Source: Ignavibacteria bacterium UBA2360 (lineage in GTDB: Bacteria > Bacteroidota > Ignavibacteria > Tepidaquicellales > OLB5). Taken from it: DNA of 64,000 bases. The stretch is from NCBI GenBank assembly GCA_002344125.1, contig DDTQ01000008.1:252305-316304 (forward strand), given 5' to 3'. Positions 1 to 7,995 of this stretch are shown piece by piece (within the stretch, counting starts at the first letter, position 1; each line of letters starts with the position of its first letter). The position numbers were made by a program, and so were the translations under genes. The notes beneath the pieces are model-generated. The model was not told the DNA's origin, made no database searches, and worked only from the letters and a program-made list of their open reading frames with translations.

Positions 1-25
1 CCTTAAGCCACTTGGGTACGTCGCA
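1..25 (-). tRNA. 5' part of a second tRNA, cut by the window edge
   Basis: On the minus strand a 7-nt acceptor-like segment (TGCGACG) is followed by T8, A9 and a D-arm of the form CCC-AAGTGGCTTAAGG. That form is typical of class II tRNAs such as Tyr or Ser (Leu is possible). The anticodon lies beyond the left edge, so the amino acid cannot be assigned. It sits about 60 nt downstream of tRNA-Gly on the same strand, which fits a small tRNA cluster. U at position 1 is unusual and lowers confidence. Confidence 0.5.
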
Positions 26-87
26 GGATAAAAATGCCTTATTTAGGCAAAAAAAGCCTTAAATAGCATTCAAGGCTTAATTCTGTG

Positions 88-160
88 AGCGGGAAACGAG
101 GCTCGAACTCGCGACCTCAACCTTGGCAAGGTTGCGCTCTACCAACTGAGCTATTCCCGC
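88..160 (-). tRNA. tRNA-Gly (anticodon GCC)
   Basis: The minus strand folds as a complete cloverleaf. The acceptor GCGGGAA pairs with TTCCCGC, the D-arm is AGCTC..GAGC, the anticodon stem CAACC/GGTTG encloses a loop with GCC, and the T-arm contains GTTCGAGC. The 3' CCA is not encoded. A Bacteroidota-type promoter lies just upstream. Confidence 0.97.
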
Positions 161-172
161 TTGTATTGTATG

Positions 173-203
173 CAATTATAGCATTTTTACTCAATTATTT
201 CAA
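173..203 (-). promoter_or_regulatory. Candidate promoter of tRNA-Gly
   Basis: On the minus strand TTG (203-201) is followed after 20 nt by TATAATTG (180-173), one mismatch from the Bacteroidota -7 box TAnnTTTG. The predicted start would be near 166, a few bases before the mature tRNA 5' end. Confidence 0.4.
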
Positions 204-245
204 GGAATACATTTTTCCACAAAATATGCTGATTTTTCCTTTAGT

Positions 246-3098
246 TTAGAAGTCCCAACCGAAGAAGAACTGCTGAAAAATCCCCTGCTGGAATGTCTTC
301 AGATTATTTTCTATTCTCTTTCCAATATCATACCGCAATGCGATAATATAAAACAGGTTTATTCTCATCCCAATTCCAACGCTGCCCTTTGTTTCGCCGT
401 ACTTATCATCCCACGCATTTCCTATATCAACAAACGCGGCGCCGCGAATATACGGGAAGAAAAAGTTTATCCCCAGCGGGAAGCGTATATCAACCAGATC
501 AACCAGGGGGAAGCGGAGTTCATTGCTAACAACAAAAGCCTTCTTCCCGCGCAGACCGAAACGGGGCCAGCCTCTTAAGTCCCAGCTTCCGCCAATTGCC
601 CAGCGGCGCGCTTCATCTCCCTGATTCATTAAATATGCAAACCGTGAACCAACTGCTATAGTATTGCTTAGTCTTGTGTATCTTCGGTAATCAAAAATAA
701 ACGTGTAGTAATTCACATTGCCGAATTGAATATCAGTAGTGTAGCCAAGAGTTATGTTCAGCCTGCTTCCGTCAAGCGGACCTGTTGGACCCCAAATTGC
801 GTTATCTTTTGTGTATGCAATTGAATTGGTGAGAAGAAGCGCGCGGCGGTTTACCTTCTCTTCTGTCACACTTCGTTTGCTGTTTGCCAGTGATATACTC
901 GCATCGATCCTCCGGAAAAATGAAAGGGGATAGCTTAGCGCGAAATATCCGCCGAAGGTTCTTTCGAAGTATGAAAAGGCGTCGCCGTAATCATACCTTC
1001 TGCCGGAAAGATGAAAAATACCGTAAGCGTGGTTCATCCTTTGACCGCGAGAGACCTTGGATATTGCAACGTTGAAGCTCTTAAAGAATTCATCTCCCGT
1101 TTCTGAGTTATTGTAAACCAAAAAATAATACTGGTCGTTGCCAAGAAGATCGCTCATTGCCAGAATTCCGCCGGCTGTAGCGCCAAATACAGGGTCAGCC
1201 GAAATGTTTGTCGTAGCCAGATCAAGAGAGTACTCTTTTTTGTACTTCAAAGCATTTTTCTTTTCTATGCCTTTGACCTTTCCGAATGTCCACATTTCCT
1301 GTGTTTTATCAAATGCCAGTGTTCTTGTGGTTATCGGTGTATCAATCAGCTGAGGAATGCCTCCCATCAGCCTTACAGATATTCCGCCCTTTTCGTAAAC
1401 AGCAAAAACCAGTTTGTCATCGCCCGCCCATTTGGGATCGAAACTCGCTGTAATAAAATTCGTGATCTTCTGAGTTTTACTGCTATCGGCAGTAATGGTA
1501 ATGCTGCCATCTTCAGCGGGTGTTTTGTTCAATTTCGTTATCCAGATATTCTGCATCCCTCCGGCAGTTGATGTGTACACAACTTTACTGCCATCAGGCG
1601 ATATCTGCGGTGAAAAGTCTATCTGGCTGCCTGTTGTTAAGTAGCTTATCTTTTTGCTCTGGATATCAAAAGTGAAGAGGTTGTACATATTATCTTTACC
1701 GGCATAAGTTCTATCGGAAGAGAATACTATGAACTTACCATCCGGTGAAATATCAGGATCGCGGTCATCATAATAATCATTGGTTAGCCTGGTTAAAGAT
1801 CTATCGTTTAGGTCAAATATATACAGATCGCTTTTACCGCCTTTATCAAGCGCCGGAAAAACCAGTTTATTACCATCGCTTGTGAATGCAGGTGAGCCAA
1901 TCTGGATAATATCATCAAAGTGGTAACTTGAAACAAGTTTTTCAAGTTTTACATCGTAAAAATGCAGCGCGTCCGATTCACCTGATTTTGTTGCGAACGC
2001 AAGCATACCCTTAGAAGAAATATCCAGGCCGGTTCTGAAAAAATGGAATTCTTCAAAATTTTCAGTACGCTCACCTTCAATAACTGTCACCACTTTACTT
2101 CTGTTTTTCAGATTAACTTTAAAAATACTTGTGTAGCCTGTTTGGTTTCCTATAAAATAGATCTCTTCTTTGTTGCCATCTTTATAATATCCGGGTTTAT
2201 GCCCGAACCCCCCTGTGAAAACTGCCGTTGTTTGAATTGCAGGTGAATCTTCTGTGGAGATCTGCGGGAAGTATTTTTTCTTCAGGCTGAATAGGTATTC
2301 TTTGTCAAACTCTTCATATCCCTTGCCAATGGTTTTTTCCATAACCACGGAAAAATCATCGCTCATCCAGATATTTTCAATCAGCAGGAGTATCTTTTCT
2401 GCGCCGTAATTTTGCGCTATGTACTGCAGAACATTCTGCCCGAACTTATACATAAAAAATGTTCCATAGAATCTTTCCCAGTCATCAAGCCCAACCATGT
2501 ACTCATTCATAACCGCGTCTTTTATCACCATTTCAGCGGTTGCATCCCAGGAATCATTGCTCCAGTATTCAGCGAGACCTTCGGTGAACCACAGCGGCAT
2601 TTGCCGCTCTGCCGGCTGGCGGTGCAGCCGAAGAATATTGGCTACCTTGGCTACCATAAACACATGACAGAGTTCATGTTTTATAACATGTTTAAAATTA
2701 CCCAGTGAACCGTCAAACGGTATGACAACCCTGCCTTTTATGAACTCAAAAAAACCGCCCACGCCGTCAGGTATCAGTCCGGGTGTAGTGTTTGTTTCAC
2801 GGAAGTGTGTTGGGGTTGCGTAAAAGATTATCGGAACGGTATCAATAAGTGAATAATTGAAATTCTGCTGATGTATCCTGTATGATTCTTCGGCATAGGC
2901 TGCGCCTATTTCGGCAAGCTCTTTCATTGAAGGGTAATAATATATCTTGAAATGTTCAGTGGAAAGTGTGTGCCATTCAAAATCGTTATACTGCACTTTG
3001 TTCCTTCCAAAGCCTACATATTGTGAAAATGCAGCATCCCCAAGCAGGATAAAAATAGCTGCAACCGATACTGCGAATTTTAATTTCAGCATATCCAT
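246..3098 (-). CDS. Gluzincin-like peptidase MA / TolB-type propeller / Omp85-like barrel fusion protein
   Basis: Outer-membrane or periplasmic protein of about 950 aa built from three modules. After a signal peptide (residues 1-26, ending AAFSQ) comes a peptidase-MA-like domain with the zinc motif HELCH (141-145) and a downstream glutamate in FTEGLAEY (E173). The middle, about 300-620, has repeated PDGxxIVF/VYTS blades typical of TolB/PD40 beta-propellers. The last 300 residues resemble the Omp85/surface-antigen barrel, with a DLRGW segment and a C-terminal phenylalanine. The ATG at 3098 is preferred because the signal peptide follows it directly; the reading frame extends upstream to 3197 without adding a recognisable domain. 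An active peptidase is plausible because the zinc ligands are intact, but the substrate is unknown. It is divergent from the OmpA gene. Confidence 0.85.
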   Translation of the reverse strand: MDMLKLKFAVSVAAIFILLGDAAFSQYVGFGRNKVQYNDFEWHTLSTEHFKIYYYPSMKELAEIGAAYAEESYRIHQQNFNYSLIDTVPIIFYATPTHFRETNTTPGLIPDGVGGFFEFIKGRVVIPFDGSLGNFKHVIKHELCHVFMVAKVANILRLHRQPAERQMPLWFTEGLAEYWSNDSWDATAEMVIKDAVMNEYMVGLDDWERFYGTFFMYKFGQNVLQYIAQNYGAEKILLLIENIWMSDDFSVVMEKTIGKGYEEFDKEYLFSLKKKYFPQISTEDSPAIQTTAVFTGGFGHKPGYYKDGNKEEIYFIGNQTGYTSIFKVNLKNRSKVVTVIEGERTENFEEFHFFRTGLDISSKGMLAFATKSGESDALHFYDVKLEKLVSSYHFDDIIQIGSPAFTSDGNKLVFPALDKGGKSDLYIFDLNDRSLTRLTNDYYDDRDPDISPDGKFIVFSSDRTYAGKDNMYNLFTFDIQSKKISYLTTGSQIDFSPQISPDGSKVVYTSTAGGMQNIWITKLNKTPAEDGSITITADSSKTQKITNFITASFDPKWAGDDKLVFAVYEKGGISVRLMGGIPQLIDTPITTRTLAFDKTQEMWTFGKVKGIEKKNALKYKKEYSLDLATTNISADPVFGATAGGILAMSDLLGNDQYYFLVYNNSETGDEFFKSFNVAISKVSRGQRMNHAYGIFHLSGRRYDYGDAFSYFERTFGGYFALSYPLSFFRRIDASISLANSKRSVTEEKVNRRALLLTNSIAYTKDNAIWGPTGPLDGSRLNITLGYTTDIQFGNVNYYTFIFDYRRYTRLSNTIAVGSRFAYLMNQGDEARRWAIGGSWDLRGWPRFGLRGKKAFVVSNELRFPLVDLVDIRFPLGINFFFPYIRGAAFVDIGNAWDDKYGETKGSVGIGMRINLFYIIALRYDIGKRIENNLKTFQQGIFQQFFFGWDF

Positions 3099-3287
3099 AA
3101 AATATTGTTTCAAATGATGAAAATCAACGGAAAATTTAGAAATTATTAATTCAGGGAATTCTAACCGGCAGATCAAAAATCGCTTGCAGAAGCACATTTA
3201 TATGGTATAGGAGTTCTGCAAATTTATTTTAGCAGATGCCCGGATTTTAGGGTAAAAATAAATCCTAACCATTATAGTTATTGATTA

Positions 3288-3317
3288 TTGATTTATTCTT
3301 TGAATTTGTTTAATTTG
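3288..3317 (+). promoter_or_regulatory. Candidate promoter of the OmpA-family gene
   Basis: TTG (3288-3290), 20 nt, then TAATTTG (3311-3317), a one-base-short version of the Bacteroidota TAnnTTTG box. It lies about 48 nt before the ATG at 3365, in the divergent spacer 3099-3364. I see nothing else in that spacer. Confidence 0.35.
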
Positions 3318-3364
3318 CAAAATACAAAAACCACAAACTGCAGTTTAGAAAAGGGTCAAAAAAA

Positions 3365-4843
3365 ATGAAAAAACTTACTGTTTTATTACTGATTTTTCTT
3401 TTTAGCGGAATTTCGTATTCACAATTTAAGGACTATCGTGTTAAAGGCGGCGTACAGTACAACATGATATCACCCAGCGGTGAGCTTGATAAAAATCTCT
3501 CGTCTTTCTGGGCTCGCGGATTCCTAGCAATAGAGCTTGGCAAGTACTTTGATGTTGAGCTTGGCGGCGGCTTCATGAAATGGAAACAAAAGGATCAGTA
3601 TAACAATACCACAGATGCTAATCTTGAAGTTGATATGATCCCCATAGATGTTCGCTTGCGAATTGAACCCTTTGCGCCAAAGATGAAAAGTGTGAACCCC
3701 TATTTTTATGTTGGCGGCGGTGTTGTAAATCATAAATTGAAAAAGAATCCAACAGCAACTACCTACAGCCATCCGTACGATTCCACAGAACTTGACGGCT
3801 GGGTAGGTTACTTTCCCGCAGGTCTGGGCTTAGAAATTAAACTAAGCAAACAGTTCCTTCTTGACCTGAGTGTAGGAACTGCAATGACATTAAGCGATAA
3901 AATTAATAACCTGATCATTGGCGATCCTAAAGACGGCTGGTTCAATTACGGACTGGGTCTGGTAGTAACCGGTAAAGGCGGCAAGACAGACAGCGACCGT
4001 GACGGGTTGTATGATGAAGACGAAGAAGATATCTATGGAACAGATCCCGAGAATCCGGATACTGACGGCGACGGCCTGAAAGACGGAGAAGAGGTGAAAA
4101 CTTACGCTACTGATCCAAAGAATCCTGATTCAGATGGTGACGCGTTAACAGATGGTGATGAAGTAAAAAAATATCTTACCAAACCGAACAATCCCGATAC
4201 GGACGGCGACGGGCTGCGTGACGGCGCCGAAGTAACATCATATATGACAAATCCGTTGAATGCCGATACGGATGGTGATGGTCTGGGTGACGGGCAGGAA
4301 GTAAATGATTTTAAAACCGACCCGCTTAAAGTTGACACAGACGGCGATACTCTTGGCGATGGCGATGAAGTTGTTAAATACAAAACCAATCCGCTGAAAG
4401 CTGATACTGATAACGGCAGTGTTGATGACGGAACTGAAGTTCGCCGCGGTACAGATCCTCTGAATCCGGCTGATGATGTTGTTAAAGAGGAGATCAAAAT
4501 AGGTGAAGTAATAGTTCTTGAAGGCATTAACTTTGAGACCAACAGCGCAAGGATCACCGCTGATTCAGAAGAACGTTTGATGAAGGCGTATAATACAATG
4601 ATAAATAATCCCGCAATAGAAGTTGAAATATCGGGTCACACCGATAGCCGCGGTTCAAATTCAAAGAACCAGACGCTTTCTGAGCAAAGAGCAAGTTCCG
4701 TGAAAGAATGGCTCGTTGCTAAAGGAATCGACGGCAGCAGAATTACAACCGTTGGTTTTGGCGAAGATAAACCAATAGCTCCTAATGATTCAGAAGAGAA
4801 TATGCTCAAGAACAGAAGAATTGAATTCAAGAGAACAAAGTAA
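3365..4843 (+). CDS. OmpA-family outer-membrane protein with thrombospondin type 3-like repeats
   Basis: A 492-aa secreted protein. The signal peptide (about 1-19, ending SYSQ) is followed by a beta-barrel-like domain (20-205). Next is a run of six or seven Ca-binding repeats of the form DTDGDGLxDGxEV...TxPxNPD (about 208-370). The C-terminal OmpA domain (375-492) shows INFETNSARIT, the peptidoglycan-binding GHTDSRGS segment and the final NRRIEF. It probably links the outer membrane to peptidoglycan. It is a monocistronic unit: its own candidate promoter lies upstream and an intrinsic terminator follows. The repeats are acidic and Asp-rich as expected for calcium sites. Confidence 0.95.
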   Translation: MKKLTVLLLIFLFSGISYSQFKDYRVKGGVQYNMISPSGELDKNLSSFWARGFLAIELGKYFDVELGGGFMKWKQKDQYNNTTDANLEVDMIPIDVRLRIEPFAPKMKSVNPYFYVGGGVVNHKLKKNPTATTYSHPYDSTELDGWVGYFPAGLGLEIKLSKQFLLDLSVGTAMTLSDKINNLIIGDPKDGWFNYGLGLVVTGKGGKTDSDRDGLYDEDEEDIYGTDPENPDTDGDGLKDGEEVKTYATDPKNPDSDGDALTDGDEVKKYLTKPNNPDTDGDGLRDGAEVTSYMTNPLNADTDGDGLGDGQEVNDFKTDPLKVDTDGDTLGDGDEVVKYKTNPLKADTDNGSVDDGTEVRRGTDPLNPADDVVKEEIKIGEVIVLEGINFETNSARITADSEERLMKAYNTMINNPAIEVEISGHTDSRGSNSKNQTLSEQRASSVKEWLVAKGIDGSRITTVGFGEDKPIAPNDSEENMLKNRRIEFKRTK

Positions 4844-4892
4844 TCGAAACAGAATTAAACCTTAGAGCGATCTTAATTTACTAATTGATTCA

Positions 4893-4931
4893 GGCTGCAG
4901 AAGTCAAGACTTTTGCAGCCTTTTTATTTTT
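4893..4931 (+). terminator. Intrinsic terminator after the OmpA-family gene
   Basis: GGCTGCAGAAGTC pairs with GACTTTTGCAGCC across a 2-nt loop, allowing one wobble/mismatch, and is followed by TTTTTATTTTT. Confidence 0.85.
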
Positions 4932-5017
4932 GTTCAATTGGGTGTGAGATCCGCGTTTTTCGGTGATTTTATGTGGACTTTCAATAATGATAAAAATTCC
5001 TCAAATTTGGGGATATT

Positions 5018-5443
5018 ATGACAAAATCAACCCAAAATAACGATTTAAACGCAGAAATTGCAGTTCACCGAAACCCGATTATCAGATGGACTTTATTTAT
5101 AAGCGGCTTTATATTGGTAGGGATCGGCATTCTTGGAATGTTCCTTCCGCTGCTGCCTACAACAATATTTTTCATCCTGGCTGCTTGGTGTTTTGCCAGA
5201 AGTTCTGAGAAGTTTCATCACTGGCTCCACACAAACAGGTTTTTCGGAAAGTACCTTTCCAATTACAGAACAAAGGGCGGCATGACCCTTGGCTCAAAGA
5301 TATTTTCAATTTCACTTTTACTTGCGGGAATTATTCTTTCCATAATTTTCGCGACAGATAATCTGTATGTGAAGATTTTACTTGGCGCTATTGGCGCAGG
5401 GGTTGCCTGGCATTTGCTTGCTATTAAAACACTGAAAGAATAA
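5018..5443 (+). CDS. DUF454 (YbaN-like) inner-membrane protein
   Basis: A 141-aa membrane protein. Residues 20-50 form a hydrophobic hairpin with the family signature GIGILGMFLPLLPTT, followed by a cytoplasmic stretch containing WCFARSSEKFHHWL. Two further membrane helices lie at about 90-130. This matches the DUF454/YbaN family, whose biochemical function is not established. The start is an ATG 8 nt after a weakly purine-rich run. It stands between the OmpA terminator and ruvB and may share a transcript with ruvB. Confidence 0.85.
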   Translation: MTKSTQNNDLNAEIAVHRNPIIRWTLFISGFILVGIGILGMFLPLLPTTIFFILAAWCFARSSEKFHHWLHTNRFFGKYLSNYRTKGGMTLGSKIFSISLLLAGIILSIIFATDNLYVKILLGAIGAGVAWHLLAIKTLKE

Positions 5444-5528
5444 CTGCTGCAAACCGAGCAGTGTGCGTTTGATGATTTGAGTTTTAAAGTGTAAACATAT
5501 TCCGTTGATAGATTCCCTAAATAATAAA

Positions 5529-6572
5529 ATGGCAAAAAGGGAAACAGAAAAAATTTCGGCAGAAGTATTAAGTGAAGACAGGGAAATGCTGAATGAACTT
5601 CGTCCTCATACTTTTAAAGATTTTACAGGTCAGGAAAAGATCAAAACCAATGTAGGTGTATCAATATCCAGCTCAAAAAAGCGCGGCGACTCACTTGACC
5701 ATGTATTATTTACGGGTCCGCCCGGACTTGGCAAAACAACCCTTGCATATATTATTGCAGCAGAAATGAATTCCCGAATAATTACTACTTCCGGGCCGGT
5801 ACTGGAAAAACCTGGTGATATAGCAGGTATGCTGACCAAACTTCAGGCAAAGGATATTTTGTTCATTGATGAAATTCACCGAATCCCGAAAGTGATCGAA
5901 GAATACCTGTATTCAGCAATGGAAGATTATAAACTGGATATAATTATAGATCAGGGGCCGGGGGCGAGGAGCGTAAGCCTTCAGCTTGAAAAATTTACGC
6001 TTATCGGTTCAACAACCAGAGCGGGACTCCTTAGCGCTCCGCTGCTTGATAGGTTCGGAATAAACTGCCGCCTGAAGTATTATAACATCGAAGAACTTGC
6101 CGATATTGTCAACCGCTCTGCCGGAATATTGAAGATACGAATTGAAGACGAAGGGGCACTAATAATAGCCAAACGTTCCAGGGGAACCCCAAGAATAGCA
6201 AACCGGCTGCTGAAGCTTACCCGTGACCTTGCAATAGTAAAAAATAAGGGTGTTATAACCGCTGAAATAGCAGATGAAGCGCTTAATAACTGGGAAATTG
6301 ATCACCTGGGACTTGACGAACTGGATAAGAAAATTCTAACAACAATCATAGAAACATATAAAGGCGGCCCCGTAGGTCTGAATTCAATTGCGGTATCTGT
6401 TGGCGAAGAGCCCGGGACAATTGAAGAAGTGTATGAGCCTTTCCTGGTGCAGGAAGGATTTATCCGCCGCACTTCCCGCGGCAGGGAAGCAACTGATCTT
6501 GCTTACCGGCATCTTGGTATAACCAAGAGAGTTGTAAAAAGTAAACATGAAAACGGTTTGTTTGATAGTTGA
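5529..6572 (+). CDS. ruvB: Holliday junction branch-migration helicase subunit RuvB
   Basis: The motor ATPase of the RuvAB branch-migration complex in recombination repair; 347 aa from the ATG. Walker A is GPPGLGKT (63-70), Walker B LFIDEIHR (111-118), sensor I GSTTRAG (160-166), and the arginine-finger region PLLDRFG (171-177). The C-terminal winged helix contains GGPVGLNSIA and the RTSRGREAT tail. The ATG at 5529 is chosen over an in-frame TTG at 5505, because the family starts close to this methionine. The stop overlaps the start of the next gene by 4 nt (TTGA), so ruvB and the DNA glycosylase are translationally coupled. ruvA is not in the window. Confidence 0.98.
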   Translation: MAKRETEKISAEVLSEDREMLNELRPHTFKDFTGQEKIKTNVGVSISSSKKRGDSLDHVLFTGPPGLGKTTLAYIIAAEMNSRIITTSGPVLEKPGDIAGMLTKLQAKDILFIDEIHRIPKVIEEYLYSAMEDYKLDIIIDQGPGARSVSLQLEKFTLIGSTTRAGLLSAPLLDRFGINCRLKYYNIEELADIVNRSAGILKIRIEDEGALIIAKRSRGTPRIANRLLKLTRDLAIVKNKGVITAEIADEALNNWEIDHLGLDELDKKILTTIIETYKGGPVGLNSIAVSVGEEPGTIEEVYEPFLVQEGFIRRTSRGREATDLAYRHLGITKRVVKSKHENGLFDS

Positions 6573-7198
6573 GATACAAAAAACTTTCTAAGGATTTCTA
6601 TATGCAGCCCTGTTTAAGAGCCGCTAAAGAACTTATCGGAAAGATCCTGGTAAGGAAAGAAAAAGGGAAACTGTATTCCGGGGTGATTGTAGAGACCGAA
6701 GCATATCTGGGAAGCAGGGATGCCGCGTCTCATTCATTTAACGGACCCACCAAACGAAATTCAGTGATGTTTGGTGAAGGCGGATTTGCTTATGTTTATT
6801 TTACATACGGTAACCATTACTGCGTTAACGCAGTGACAGGGAAAGCGGGTGTTGCGCACGCTGTGCTTATCAGGGCTTTGGAACCGCTTGAAGGGATAAG
6901 CTTTATGAAGAAGAACCGTGGAACTGAAGATGTTTACCTGCTCTGCCGCGGACCCGGGAATTTGTGCCGCGCTATGAAAATTGACGGAAGTCTCAATGGC
7001 GCATCGCTGCTTGGTGATGAGATATTTTTGGCGGAGTTTCCGCGTGAAAAAAGAATAAAAGTGAAGCGGACATTGAGAATTGGTATAACTAAGAACCCCG
7101 GGAAGCTGTACAGGTTTATTGACCCTCAAAGTCCGTTTGTTTCAAGGATAAATTATAAAAAACTTTTGAAAGCTAATTTAAAAAAAGTATCCGCTTAG
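6569..7198 (+). CDS. 3-methyladenine (alkyladenine) DNA glycosylase, AAG/MPG family
   Basis: A 209-aa base-excision repair enzyme that removes alkylated purines. The family core VETEAYLG (41-48) carries the catalytic glutamate E44. H55 of ASHS and Y80 of YFTYG correspond to the active-site His and the DNA-intercalating Tyr. RALEPLEG follows at about 102-109. The start is TTG, overlapping the ruvB stop as TTGA. The segment before the first ATG (6602) aligns with the conserved family N-terminus LSKDFYMQP, so the TTG start is believable. Pairing with ruvB makes a DNA-repair operon. Confidence 0.93.
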   Translation: MRYKKLSKDFYMQPCLRAAKELIGKILVRKEKGKLYSGVIVETEAYLGSRDAASHSFNGPTKRNSVMFGEGGFAYVYFTYGNHYCVNAVTGKAGVAHAVLIRALEPLEGISFMKKNRGTEDVYLLCRGPGNLCRAMKIDGSLNGASLLGDEIFLAEFPREKRIKVKRTLRIGITKNPGKLYRFIDPQSPFVSRINYKKLLKANLKKVSA

Positions 7199-7199
7199 T

Positions 7200-7949
7200 A
7201 TGATCACAGCAGAAAATCTGGTTAAGATCTATTCCGGTGACGTGAAGGCTCTGGATGGAGTTTCATTTCATATCGAGCCCGGCGAAGTATGCGGTTACCT
7301 TGGTTCCAACGGCGCGGGCAAAAGCACCACTATCCGGATACTTTGCGGAATGCTGGAAGCTACATCCGGTAACGTGATCATTAACGGATTCAGCGTGAAA
7401 GATGACCCTGTAATTGTCAAAAAAATGATTGGGTATGTGCCGGAAACCGGCGCGTTGTTTCTTTCACTCTCACCCTTTGATTTTCTTGAATTCGTCTGCA
7501 GAATGTATGATATGCCTAAGGATGTTTACCCCAATCGTATCTACGCGTTTATGGAACTTTTCGATCTGAAAAATGAAGTTGATACACCAATGCACGCCTT
7601 TTCAAAAGGCATGAGGCAAAAAGTACTCATAATTTCATCGCTTATACACGATCCGGATGTGATAGTATGGGATGAACCGCTCAGCGGAATTGATTATAAT
7701 ACTACCCTTACAATAAGAAGCCTGGTTAAAGATCTGCGGGCAAGGGGTAAAACTTTTTTCTATTCAACTCACATTGTTGAAAGCGCTGAGAAGATATGTA
7801 ACCGGGTGATAATTCTTAACAAGGGAAAAATAGCCTTTGAAGGAAGCGTGAATTCAGAAAATCCGGCTGAGCTTGAATCATTAATGAGTAAGTACAGCGT
7901 TCAGCCTGAAGTGAATGAAAAAATAAACAGCATATACAGAAAACAATAA
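7200..7949 (+). CDS. ABC transporter ATP-binding protein (ABC-2/drug-export type)
   Basis: A 249-aa nucleotide-binding subunit. Walker A is GSNGAGKST (35-43), the signature-like SKGMRQK lies at 136-142, Walker B is VIVWDEP (155-161), and the H-loop histidine is H192 (STHIVE). The fold and the EGSVNS tail match export-type ABC-2 ATPases. It starts 2 nt after the glycosylase stop, so it is co-transcribed. No permease gene is adjacent; the next gene encodes a barrel-like outer-membrane protein. Its transport substrate and membrane partner are therefore unknown. Confidence 0.9.
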   Translation: MITAENLVKIYSGDVKALDGVSFHIEPGEVCGYLGSNGAGKSTTIRILCGMLEATSGNVIINGFSVKDDPVIVKKMIGYVPETGALFLSLSPFDFLEFVCRMYDMPKDVYPNRIYAFMELFDLKNEVDTPMHAFSKGMRQKVLIISSLIHDPDVIVWDEPLSGIDYNTTLTIRSLVKDLRARGKTFFYSTHIVESAEKICNRVIILNKGKIAFEGSVNSENPAELESLMSKYSVQPEVNEKINSIYRKQ

Positions 7950-7995
7950 CCAGAATCGGTATTTAAAGTGTAATATAGATACCCGGGGAAAATAC

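Noticed and set aside
1..54. Separate terminator between the two tRNAs
   Set aside because: TGCCT/AGGCA is only a 5-bp stem directly before the next tRNA; too weak to call.
3099..3197. Extended N-terminus of the peptidase/barrel protein
   Set aside because: The extension is not signal-like and would hide the clear signal peptide that begins at 3098.
4102..4557. Serine-rich 151-aa reading frame on the minus strand
   Set aside because: It is the antisense of the acidic calcium-binding repeats of the OmpA-family gene, which have periodic composition.
5505..5528. Longer RuvB starting at TTG
   Set aside because: The extra eight residues do not belong to the family; the ATG at 5529 fits better.
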